A DNA stretch of 14,371 nt from an uncultured Flavobacteriales bacterium (GTDB lineage: Bacteria > Bacteroidota > Bacteroidia > Flavobacteriales_D > Sanyastnellaceae), in assembly GCA_937996585.1 (NCBI GenBank), contig CALKUW010000182.1:1-14371 (forward strand), written 5' to 3'. A program made the translations under genes and the position numbers. The notes under the pieces are model-generated. The model saw only the letters and a program-made list of their open reading frames with translations. It searched no databases and was not told the origin of the DNA. Numbering within the stretch: the first letter of the stretch is position 1; the number at the start of each line of letters is the position of its first letter. Below, in pieces: positions 1 through 6,656 of the stretch.

Positions 1-198
1 GAGGCGGCCCTTGCCCACCCGGCCGTCCAGGCGGCGATCGAGGAGGCGGAGGCGAAGCTGGACGGGAGGGGTCGGCTCGTGGTCCGTCCCTCGGGGACGC
101 AGCCCCTCATCCGGATCATGGCCGAGGGCGCGGACGAAGCGACCCTCCAGGCGCTCGTGGCCGAGATTGTGAGGGAGATGGCAAAGGAGGCTCGATGA
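1..198 (+). CDS. glmM: Phosphoglucosamine mutase, C-terminal end (partial)
   Basis: Only the last 65 codons are inside the window; the gene is open at the left edge. Frame 1 reads to a TGA at 196-198. The visible part carries the phosphate-binding signature of the alpha-D-phosphohexomutase C-terminal domain, RPSGTQPLIRIMAEG (about residues 29-43 of the fragment), followed by a helical end. GlmM converts glucosamine-6-P to glucosamine-1-P on the way to UDP-GlcNAc in the cytoplasm, which would feed the sugar-nucleotide genes that follow. The usual motif is RxSGTEP; here the Glu is Gln. The stop overlaps the next start as ATGA, so translation is probably coupled. A phosphomannomutase cannot be fully excluded from so short a piece, but the wording of the motif and the neighbours favour GlmM. 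Confidence 0.85.
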   Translation, partial: EAALAHPAVQAAIEEAEAKLDGRGRLVVRPSGTQPLIRIMAEGADEATLQALVAEIVREMAKEAR

Positions 199-1508
199 GC
201 GTCAAGGACGAGCTTCTGGAGAAGATCGCCGCCCGCAGGGCCGTGGTAGGCGTGATCGGGCTCGGTTACGTGGGCCTCCCGTTCGCGGTGGAGAAGGCCA
301 AGGTGGGGTTCCGTGTCCTGGGGGTGGAGCAGAACCCCCTGCGCGCGGAGAAGGTGAACCGGGGAGAGAACTACATCTCCGACGTACGGGACGAGGAACT
401 CCGAGAGCTCGTGGCCCGGGGGCTCATCCGGGCGAACATGGATTTCTCCACTGTCCCGGAGATGGACGTGATCGTGATCTGCGTCCCAACCCCGCTTACG
501 AAGAACCTAACCCCGGACCTGAGCTACGTGGAGAGGGTGACGCGCGAGCTGGCCCGGCGCCTCCGGCCAGGGCAGCTGGTGAGCCTGGAGTCGACCACCT
601 ACCCCGGGACAACGGAGGAGGTGATGCTTCCCATCCTCGAAACCTCGAGCTTGAGGGTGGAGGTGGATTTCTTCCTCGCCCACTCCCCGGAGCGAGTGGA
701 CCCAGGGAACAAGCGGTACACCACGAAGAACACGACGAAGGTCGTGGGAGGAGTCGGACCGGAGTCCCTCGACGTCGCCCTCGCCTTCTACGGGCAGACG
801 ATCGAGCGGGTCGTTCCTGTGTCCAGCGCCAAGGCCGCTGAGCTCGTCAAGGTGTTCGAGAACACGTTTCGCGCCGTGAACATCGCGCTCGTGAACGAGC
901 TCGCGCTCCTGTGCGACCGGATGGGGTTGAGCGTGTGGGAGGTCCTCGACGCAGCGTTCACGAAGCCGTTTGGGATCATGCCGTTCTGGCCCGGGCCCGG
1001 GGTCGGGGGGCACTGCATCCCCGTCGATCCCCACTACCTCGAGTGGAAGGCGAAGGAGTTCAACTTCAACACTCACTTCATCGCCCTTGCTGGGGAGATC
1101 AACCGCCGGATGCCGGAGTTCGTACGCGACAAGGCGCTGCGGGTGTTGAGCCGGCTTGGCGTCGCCCCGTCTCGGGCGCGGATCCTCGTCCTTGGTGCGG
1201 CCTACAAGCGGGACATTGCCGATCACCGGGAGTCGCCCGCCGTGGAGGTGATCCGGCTCCTCCAGGAGTACGGGGCGGAGGTGGCCTATCACGATCCGTA
1301 CATCCCCAGCCTGCGCAGCGTCGGTCTTGATCTGGATAGCATTCCCCTCACGGCCGAGGAGGTCCAGAAAAGGGATCTCGTGGTGATCGCCACCGACCAT
1401 TCCTCGGTTGACTACGGGTTTGTGGTGGCCCACGCCGCCCACGTCCTGGATACCCGCAACGCGACGAAAGGGGTCACAGACGGGAGGGGAAGGATTACCC
1501 TGCTATGA
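195..1508 (+). CDS. wbpA: UDP-N-acetyl-D-glucosamine 6-dehydrogenase (WbpA type)
   Basis: This 437-residue protein has the length and layout of the UDP-sugar 6-dehydrogenase family. The N-terminal Rossmann fold has GLGYVGLP near residues 22-29. The central helical domain has Lys219 in VKVFENTFR, and the catalytic Cys274 lies in GVGGHCIPVDP. The C-terminal UDP-binding domain contains AAYKRDIADHRESP. The enzyme oxidises C6 of a UDP-HexNAc to the carboxylate with two NAD+. It is known in WbpA of Pseudomonas as the first step towards UDP-GlcNAc3NAcA, and in WecC for ManNAc. I prefer WbpA because wbpB-, wbpD- and wbpE-like genes follow. The ATG overlaps the glmM stop by four bases, and its own stop overlaps the next ATG the same way. 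The family assignment is firm; substrate choice rests on context. Confidence 0.93.
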   Translation: MSVKDELLEKIAARRAVVGVIGLGYVGLPFAVEKAKVGFRVLGVEQNPLRAEKVNRGENYISDVRDEELRELVARGLIRANMDFSTVPEMDVIVICVPTPLTKNLTPDLSYVERVTRELARRLRPGQLVSLESTTYPGTTEEVMLPILETSSLRVEVDFFLAHSPERVDPGNKRYTTKNTTKVVGGVGPESLDVALAFYGQTIERVVPVSSAKAAELVKVFENTFRAVNIALVNELALLCDRMGLSVWEVLDAAFTKPFGIMPFWPGPGVGGHCIPVDPHYLEWKAKEFNFNTHFIALAGEINRRMPEFVRDKALRVLSRLGVAPSRARILVLGAAYKRDIADHRESPAVEVIRLLQEYGAEVAYHDPYIPSLRSVGLDLDSIPLTAEEVQKRDLVVIATDHSSVDYGFVVAHAAHVLDTRNATKGVTDGRGRITLL

Positions 1509-2446
1509 AGGTCGGCCTCATCGGCGCCGGGGGGTGGGGGAGAAACCTTGCCCGGACCTTGGAGGAACTCGGGGCCCTGGGGGGGATCGCTGAGGTCCGG
1601 GCCGAGGTCCAGGAGGAGCTTCGCTCCCTTTACCCTGATGTTCCGGTCTACCCCGACCATCGGGCACTCCTCGAGGCTGCGATCCCCGCGGTGGCCATTG
1701 CCACCCCGGCCCCGACCCACTGCGCCCTCGCGCGGGAGGCCCTCGAGGCGGGGAAGCACGTGTTGGTGGAGAAACCCCTTGCCCTGCATGAGGAGGAGGC
1801 GCGGGAACTCGCTGACCTGGCTGACCGCGCGGGGCGGATCCTCATGGTCGGCCATCTCCTTCTTTACCAACCCGCCGTGCGCTGGATCGCGGAGTTCCTC
1901 CGTTCCGGGGGCGTGGGCGAGGTGTGGAGCCTCCACCAGGAGCGGCTCAACCTGGGAACGGTGCGCACGGTGGAGAACGCCCTGTGGAGCCTCGGTGTCC
2001 ACGACGTGGCCGTGCTCCTCCACCTCGTGGGAGAGCGGCCGACCGCGGTGCGGGCCGTGGGTCAGGCGGTGCTGCAGCCGGGGGTCGAGGACGACGTGTA
2101 CGTTCACCTTGCGTTCCCCAGCCGGATCCAGGCCCACATCCACTGCTCGTGGCTGTGGCCGGAGAAACGGCGGAGGCTGACTGTTGTGGGGTCAGAGGCC
2201 ATGCTCATCTACGACGAGCTTCCTCAGGAGGTTACCCTTTACCGCAAGCGGGTCGAGAAGGATCTCAAGCCCGCCGACGGGGGGAGCGAGGTCGTGTTCC
2301 GGGGGGCGGCAGAGCCCCTGCGGCTAGAGATGGAGGAGTTCCTGGCCGCGGTGCGGGAGGGACGCCGGCCGCTCAGTGACGGGAGGGGGGCGGTGGACGT
2401 GGTGGCCGTGCTCGAGGAGGCAAGCCGCCAGCTGGGGAAGGGATGA
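1505..2446 (+). CDS. wbpB: Gfo/Idh/MocA-family UDP-uronate 3-dehydrogenase (WbpB type)
   Basis: This 313-residue protein begins with a dinucleotide-binding fold (VGLIGAGGWGRNLAR, near residue 3). It carries the family's EKP motif at residues 89-91 and a GVHD motif with His166 that fits the catalytic Lys/His pair. In the family, WbpB oxidises C3 of UDP-GlcNAcA to the 3-keto sugar, in a cycle coupled to the aminotransferase WbpE. The gene sits between wbpA- and wbpD-like genes with ATGA overlaps at both ends, so the four enzymes are very likely co-translated. The protein is about the usual length for WbpB. Gfo/Idh enzymes have many substrates, so the exact reaction is inferred from the neighbours, while the fold and the catalytic residues are visible in the sequence. 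Confidence 0.88.
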   Translation: MKVGLIGAGGWGRNLARTLEELGALGGIAEVRAEVQEELRSLYPDVPVYPDHRALLEAAIPAVAIATPAPTHCALAREALEAGKHVLVEKPLALHEEEARELADLADRAGRILMVGHLLLYQPAVRWIAEFLRSGGVGEVWSLHQERLNLGTVRTVENALWSLGVHDVAVLLHLVGERPTAVRAVGQAVLQPGVEDDVYVHLAFPSRIQAHIHCSWLWPEKRRRLTVVGSEAMLIYDELPQEVTLYRKRVEKDLKPADGGSEVVFRGAAEPLRLEMEEFLAAVREGRRPLSDGRGAVDVVAVLEEASRQLGKG

Positions 2447-3030
2447 GCGACTACTTCGTCCACGAGTCGGCGTACGTGGACCCGGGGGCCAAGGTGGGCC
2501 CTGGGACGAAGATCTGGCACTTCAGCCACGTGATGGGAGGGGCTGAGATCGGGGCGAACTGCAGCCTCGGCCAGAACGTGTTCGTGGCCAACGGGGTGAA
2601 GATCGGAAACCATGTGAAGATCCAGAACAACGTGTCCGTGTACGAGGGGGTGATCCTCGAGGACTACGTGTTCTGCGGCCCGAGTTGTGTCTTCACGAAC
2701 GTGCGTACGCCCCGGTCCGCGTTTCCCCGCAACCGCTCCGAGGACTACGTGCGGACGGTGGTCAAGCACGGCGCGACGATTGGGGCCAACGCCACGGTCG
2801 TCTGTGGGGTGACGATCGGAGAGTGGGCGTTCGTCGCCGCGGGGGCGGTGGTGACGAAGGACGTGCCGCCCTATGCCCTCGTGGCCGGGGTCCCGGCCCG
2901 CCCGATCGGCTGGGCCTGCCAGTGTGGGGTGCGGCTCGAGTTCGAGGGCACCCAGGCCGTCTGCCCGGCCTGTTCCCGACGGTACCGCATGCGCGGCGAT
3001 GGAGTGGAGCTGGAAGGGAACGGAGCGTAG
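2443..3030 (+). CDS. wbpD: UDP-3-amino-sugar N-acetyltransferase (WbpD type), left-handed beta helix
   Basis: This 195-residue protein consists mainly of hexapeptide repeats of the left-handed beta-helix type, such as YVDPGAKVGPGTKIW, AEIGANCSLGQNVFV and ATIGANATVVCGVTIG. A characteristic loop, TNVRTPRSAFPRN, lies near residues 86-98. Enzymes of this family acetylate the 3-amino group of UDP-GlcNAc3NA with acetyl-CoA to give UDP-GlcNAc3NAcA. The C-terminus carries a probable zinc ribbon, Cys159-x-Cys161 and Cys174-x2-Cys177, which many compact WbpD relatives lack. The ATG overlaps the wbpB stop (ATGA). A spacer of 110 bases without a recognisable gene separates it from the aminotransferase. 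The assignment rests on the fold plus its place between wbpB and wbpE; a different amino-sugar acetyltransferase is the alternative. Confidence 0.88.
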   Translation: MSDYFVHESAYVDPGAKVGPGTKIWHFSHVMGGAEIGANCSLGQNVFVANGVKIGNHVKIQNNVSVYEGVILEDYVFCGPSCVFTNVRTPRSAFPRNRSEDYVRTVVKHGATIGANATVVCGVTIGEWAFVAAGAVVTKDVPPYALVAGVPARPIGWACQCGVRLEFEGTQAVCPACSRRYRMRGDGVELEGNGA

Positions 3031-3140
3031 GATGGGACCCAAAGGTTGCCTGAGGGAAGGAAGATGCCGCAGGGCGTCGAGAAACTGGAAGTGCCGGGTT
3101 GGGCTTGTGCAGGTGAGCCCATGTCTCCAAGGACACCGTC

Positions 3141-4346
3141 ATGGCTATCCCCATCCTTGACCTGACGCGCCAGTACGCGGCCATCAAGCCGGAGATCGAT
3201 GCTGCCATCCAGAGGGTGGTGACGTCGGGCCGGTTCATCCTCGGCCCCGAGGTGGAGGCGCTGGAGAGGGAGATCGCCGCCTACTGCGGGGTCAAGCACG
3301 CGGTTGGGGTGGCGAGCGGGACCGACGCCCTGCTCCTGTCTCTGCGGGCAGTAGGGATCGGCCCTGGCAATGGGGTGATCGTTCCTAGCTTCACGTTCTT
3401 CGCCACCGCCGGGGCCGTCCACAACGCCGGCGCGACCCCCATCTTCTGCGACATCGACCCCCAGACGTTCAACCTGGACCCAGCAGACGTGCGGCGCATC
3501 CTGACTTCGGACGGCGGCACCCGCCCCACGCGCCACGGATCACCGACTCAGATCAAGGCCGTCATCCCCGTCCACCTTTACGGCCAGATGGCTGACATGG
3601 ACGAGATCATGGCCCTCGCCCATGAGTTCAACCTCTACGTGATCGAAGATGCGGCCCAAGCGATCGGCGCCGAGTACCGGTGCTTGCTGCAACGAGCTGC
3701 AGATCACGGACGACGGAGTACGGCTCGCCAGGCCGGCGCCATTGGCCATCTCGGCTGCTTCTCCTTCTTCCCCACCAAGAACCTCGGGGCGTACGGGGAC
3801 GGGGGGATGGTGGTGACGGACGACGATGAGCTTGCTGAGCGGGTGCGGATGTTGCGCGTGCACGGGTCGAAACCCAAGTACTACCACCACCTCGTGGGCT
3901 ACAACTCCCGGCTCGATGCCTTGCAGGCCGCGATCCTGAGGGCGAAGCTCCCCCATCTGGACGCCTGGACCGCGGAGCGACAGAGGATTGCCAGCCGCTA
4001 CGACGAGCTCCTTGCCGGGGTGCCGGGGATCCAGCTCCCCTACCGGGCGTCGGGGCGGACCCACATTTTTCACCAGTACACCGTGCGGGTATTGGATGGC
4101 CGGCGCGACGCCCTCCGCGAGGACCTCCAGAGCATGGGGATCGGCACGGAGGTCTACTACCCGCTTCCCCTGCACCTCCAGGAGTGCTTTGTCCACCTGG
4201 GGTACCGGGAGGGCGATCTCCCGGAGAGCGAGCGGGCGAGCCGCGAGGTCCTCTCCCTGCCGATGTTTCCCGAGCTCGCCCCGGAGGAGCAGACCTACGT
4301 CGCGCAGTCCATCAGATCCTTCTTCGGCTCAAGCAGCCAGCCATGA
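3141..4346 (+). CDS. wbpE: DegT/DnrJ/EryC1/StrS aminotransferase (WbpE type) with two repeat-derived insertions
   Basis: This 401-residue PLP enzyme shows the family marks: FILGPEVEALE near the N-terminus, ASGTDAL for phosphate binding, VIEDAAQ with the cofactor Asp, and the internal aldimine Lys213 in FFPTKNLGAYGDGG. The end contains YYPLPLHLQ and LSLPMFPEL. In the pathway it transfers an amino group from glutamate to C3 of the 3-keto uronate made by WbpB. AAGG lies upstream of the ATG at about 9 bases. Against WbpE as I remember it (about 359 residues, Lys near 185), this protein has extra residues at about 122-136 and 181-195. The DNA of both additions is built of degenerate heptamers (see the repeat entries). 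The frame stays open and all catalytic motifs are intact, so the enzyme may still work. Confidence 0.9.
   Translation: MAIPILDLTRQYAAIKPEIDAAIQRVVTSGRFILGPEVEALEREIAAYCGVKHAVGVASGTDALLLSLRAVGIGPGNGVIVPSFTFFATAGAVHNAGATPIFCDIDPQTFNLDPADVRRILTSDGGTRPTRHGSPTQIKAVIPVHLYGQMADMDEIMALAHEFNLYVIEDAAQAIGAEYRCLLQRAADHGRRSTARQAGAIGHLGCFSFFPTKNLGAYGDGGMVVTDDDELAERVRMLRVHGSKPKYYHHLVGYNSRLDALQAAILRAKLPHLDAWTAERQRIASRYDELLAGVPGIQLPYRASGRTHIFHQYTVRVLDGRRDALREDLQSMGIGTEVYYPLPLHLQECFVHLGYREGDLPESERASREVLSLPMFPELAPEEQTYVAQSIRSFFGSSSQP
3502..3551 (+). repeat. In-frame degenerate heptamer tract 1 inside wbpE
   Basis: Seven consecutive 7-base units with consensus near GGACYAC can be laid end to end here without a gap, for example GGACGGC, GCGCCAC and GGATCAC. 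They encode roughly TSDGGTRPTRHGSPTQ (residues 122-137), low-complexity sequence placed where family members go directly from the helix before to the strand AVIPVHLYG. The length of the addition keeps the frame. The same unit recurs at 3694-3736 and 4350-4500, and inverted at 12474-12575. Confidence 0.7.
3694..3736 (+). repeat. In-frame degenerate heptamer tract 2 inside wbpE
   Basis: Units AGATCAC, GGACGAC, GGAGTAC and GGCTCGC follow each other with exact 7-base spacing from 3701, with weaker units upstream. They encode part of CLLQRAADHGRRSTAR (residues 181-196), extra sequence between GAEY and AGAIGHLGCFSFF, which are nearly adjacent in relatives. The words ACGAGCTG and CAG just before the clear units recur in the tract at 4468-4480, which suggests a common source element. 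Confidence 0.65.
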
Positions 4347-4349
4347 CGA

Positions 4350-4500
4350 ACGGACTTCTGATGACTCTCGACGTCGGACCATGAACTACGGGCCACGGGC
4401 GCGGGGTTGGTCTTCCTACAGGCCACAGGCAACTCGCCATATGCCTCTGGCCACTCGCCAGATGCCACGAGCTGACAGCAGACTACGCGCCATGGACTCT
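4350..4500 (+). repeat. Degenerate heptamer tract downstream of wbpE
   Basis: This non-coding stretch after the wbpE stop has a clear 7-base period with some phase shifts. The best run is at 4420-4468, where AGGCCAC, AGGCAAC, TCGCCAT, ATGCCTC, TGGCCAC, TCGCCAG and ATGCCAC follow with no gap. GAACTAC and GGGCCAC (4383-4396), AGACTAC (4480) and other units lie around it. The consensus is near GGACYAC or NGGCCAC, in the same orientation as the two tracts inside wbpE. The tract sits where the 5' half of the broken epimerase gene would be expected. There are no spacers, so it is not a CRISPR array. Heptamer repeats are known from cyanobacteria (STRR elements), but I do not recognise this one. Confidence 0.7.
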
Positions 4501-4525
4501 AAGAATGAACGTCTGACCCGACGCT

Positions 4526-5187
4526 GTGTGCCCCCAAAGCTGTGTTGTCGGCGACGTCATGTGCGGCCCCGTGCTTCTCTACAGCGACTTCGTCGAGCAG
4601 ACGCCAGATGTCCTCTCACGCCTGGGCTCAGCATCGGGGGAGCAGGCACTGGCCACCGTTCACAGAGCCAAGAACGCCGATGATCCGCAGTGGTTTTCCA
4701 GTAGTTTCGATGGCTCCGCACAGATCACACGTGATCGGGTATCAGTCATCGCCTCGCTTGACCGTCGGACGCGCCGCGCCCTCTCCGGGTCTCTCGCTCC
4801 GCTGCTCCCTCGGTACCCTGGCCCCCTGCTTGCCTTCCCTTCCGCTTCCTTGCTCGGAATCGCCTAGCCTACCTTATGCCTTCATATGCTCAAGCTGGAG
4901 AGGAACGCCCTGGCCATCCTCACAGAGTCCTGCTACGTCCCGAGAGAGGCCGTTTTGTCCATGCGTTCTGCGTGACCCTGCGGGAGGAGACGGATTGGGC
5001 GGAGACGGTGGAGGTGGGGTGGGATGCGCTGCTGGGCTACGTTCTGGGAGAGACCGGCGAAGAGGCGCTTGCCGTGAAGCCAGCGGTTGGATCGGCCCGG
5101 CCGTGGCGAGTTGGAGTGGCGGGAGGGAAGCTCGCGGAGGTGGTCCATCATTGCAACACGGCCGCAAGACGAGCACTGGGGGCTTGA
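4526..5187 (+). pseudogene. wbpI: Remnant of UDP-N-acetyl sugar 2-epimerase (WbpI/WecB family)
   Basis: Pieces of a non-hydrolysing UDP-sugar 2-epimerase can be followed in order. In the frame of 4526 these are VVGDVM, then DVLSRLG and LATVHRAKNADDPQ (family: LATVHRAENTDDP), then DRRTRRAL (family: HPRTRKAL). After an in-frame TAG at 4865-4867 the same frame continues with MLKLERNALAILTES and VPREA (family: LEKNARLVLTDSGGVQKEA). Near 4950 the similarity moves to the frame of 4876 with CVTLREETDWAETVEVGW (family: CVTLRDETEWVETVEAGW) and runs to a TGA at 5185-5187. The first half, roughly 190 residues, is missing. In the Wbp pathway this enzyme would convert UDP-GlcNAc3NAcA to UDP-ManNAc3NAcA, and its place after wbpE fits that. 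It cannot make an active epimerase. WbpI versus WecB cannot be decided from the fragments. Confidence 0.85.
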
Positions 5188-5285
5188 GGGTCCTGCAAGT
5201 TCCTAGTTGGTACCCGCCGAAGAACTGCTCGCTCGCAGGCACCTTCATCCGAGAGCAGGGCACAGCTAACCAAACATGCCGATGA
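5184..5285 (+). pseudogene. N-terminal fragment of a GT4 glycosyltransferase
   Basis: The 33 codons from the TTG at 5184 to the TGA at 5283-5285 read LRVLQVPSWYPPKN, then LAGTFIREQ. This matches the start of many family 4 glycosyltransferases (VLxVPSWYPxxxxPxxGxFxxEQ). The similarity stops after REQ and the frame closes eight codons later, inside the start of the flippase gene. The rest of an expected 370 or so codons is absent. The TTG overlaps the stop of the epimerase remnant as TTGA, so the two probably were neighbours in one operon before decay. The junction at about 5265-5275 marks a deletion or replacement edge next to the present flippase gene. Confidence 0.72.
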
Positions 5286-6622
5286 CTCAGGGGAGGTTCG
5301 CTTGGGGGACGGCGCTCACGTTCACGACCGGGGTTCTGAGCCTGCTAATGGGGGTTGGCGCGTCTGTCATCCTAGCTCGAGTGCTGGGCCCGGAGGAGAG
5401 AGGCATCTACGCCCTTGCCGTTCTTCTGCCCTCTCTTATTGTAACCTTCAGTAACTTCGGAATCGGGCCTGCCATAGTTTACTATGTGGCTCGCGGCGAG
5501 TTCCGACGCCAGGATATTCTGGGGAACAGCGTCTGGCTGAGCCTGACGATCGGCACTGTGGGAGTCGTCGCTGGACTCTTAGTAGTTGTGTTCGTCCGCA
5601 GGACTGCATTTCCCGGTGTTCCCCTAAGCTACTTGCTGCTGGCCGTGGTTCTTGTACCGGCAGAAATGTTTTCCGCGCACATCAGGTATGTGCTACTTGG
5701 TGCTCAGCGTATAAAGGAATTCAACTGTGTTCAGATTGCTCAATCTTGTATCTTCCTGGCTTCTATCGGGATTGCTCTTCTTGTTCTGAGATCTGGGGTA
5801 AGAGGGGCTATCCTCGCCGGTGTCACCACGTGGCTTCTGGTGGATGTTCTTGTGTTCCATTGGGCCAGAGAGGCTGCGGGAGGAGTTGACTTTGGCCCCA
5901 ACATCACCTATGTGAAGCAGGCAGCCGTGTATGGCTTGCAGGCTTATCTTGCAAACATACTCGGATTTCTCAACTACCGGGTGGATATGTTCCTCGTCAA
6001 TGGGTTCCTGGGACCGGCAGCTGTGGGTCCCTACGCCGTTGGCGTGGAGTTAGTGGAGAGACTGTGGATGATGTCCCAGGCCGCTAGTACAGTCCTTTTC
6101 CCCCGAGTAGCGGGAGAAACTGTGGAACAGGAGCGTAAGGAGTTCACACCAGTGGTAGCACGCACTGTGCTTTGGACAACTGCTGTGGGAGCCCTAGTCT
6201 TAGCAGTCCTCAGCCGCCCGATCGTGCTCTTGCTCTATTCCGAGGCGTTCCTGCAAGTTGTGGGCGCGTTGCAGGCATTGCTGGTCGGGGTGGTGGCGCT
6301 TGGCGTGGGCCGGGTTTTGAGCAACGACATTGCCGGGCGCGGCCTTCCAAGGTTGAACATCTACGGTGGCCTGGCGGCAGTGATGACTAATTTGGCTCTG
6401 AACATCTGGTGGATCCCTCGCTACGGCATCATTGGGGCTGCTTGGGCCTCGACAGTCTCCTACACTATCTCCTTCATGGTCGCCCTCTTCTTTTACTGTC
6501 GCCTTTCCAGCAACCACTGGACAAAGGTAGTCCTTCCTCAGCGAGGCGACTGGGTGCTATACTGGAAGATCGTCAAGGCTCTCTGCCGGTGGGCTTGCGG
6601 CAGAGTAAGGGCAGTGTTATGA
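5276..6622 (+). CDS. wzx: Wzx-type oligosaccharide flippase (MOP superfamily)
   Basis: This 448-residue protein is almost wholly hydrophobic, with about 12-14 likely membrane segments. Its N-terminus is typical of polysaccharide flippases: a first helix GVLSLLMGVGASVILARVLGPEERGIYALAV, given here by its ends MGVGAS and LGPEERGIYAL (residues 25-46). A conserved YRVDMFLVN lies near 233-242. Such proteins turn undecaprenyl-PP-linked repeat units across the inner membrane. ATG codons at 5276 and 5282 are both possible and neither has a strong ribosome site. Base composition is clearly lower in GC than the left block, and codons such as AGA and TTA appear more often, which suggests a separate history. 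The gene symbol denotes the functional class only; sequence in this family is too variable for a substrate call. Confidence 0.87.
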   Translation: MPMTQGRFAWGTALTFTTGVLSLLMGVGASVILARVLGPEERGIYALAVLLPSLIVTFSNFGIGPAIVYYVARGEFRRQDILGNSVWLSLTIGTVGVVAGLLVVVFVRRTAFPGVPLSYLLLAVVLVPAEMFSAHIRYVLLGAQRIKEFNCVQIAQSCIFLASIGIALLVLRSGVRGAILAGVTTWLLVDVLVFHWAREAAGGVDFGPNITYVKQAAVYGLQAYLANILGFLNYRVDMFLVNGFLGPAAVGPYAVGVELVERLWMMSQAASTVLFPRVAGETVEQERKEFTPVVARTVLWTTAVGALVLAVLSRPIVLLLYSEAFLQVVGALQALLVGVVALGVGRVLSNDIAGRGLPRLNIYGGLAAVMTNLALNIWWIPRYGIIGAAWASTVSYTISFMVALFFYCRLSSNHWTKVVLPQRGDWVLYWKIVKALCRWACGRVRAVL

Positions 6623-6656
6623 CGGAGAAACGGGCGGTCTGCAGACGAGGTCCGGG

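Noticed and set aside
507..1442. Antisense ORF of 311 codons
   Set aside because: It is a full shadow of the wbpA-like gene, whose motifs are unmistakable on the + strand; the antisense product is rich in His, Pro and Arg with no recognisable fold.
4350..4500. CRISPR-like array
   Set aside because: The units are 7 bases, degenerate and directly adjacent, with no spacers and no cas genes nearby.
4542..5285. A 247-codon ORF as one real gene
   Set aside because: Only its last 33 codons resemble a protein (GT4 N-terminus). The epimerase similarities over the same DNA are in the other two frames, so the ORF is accidental.
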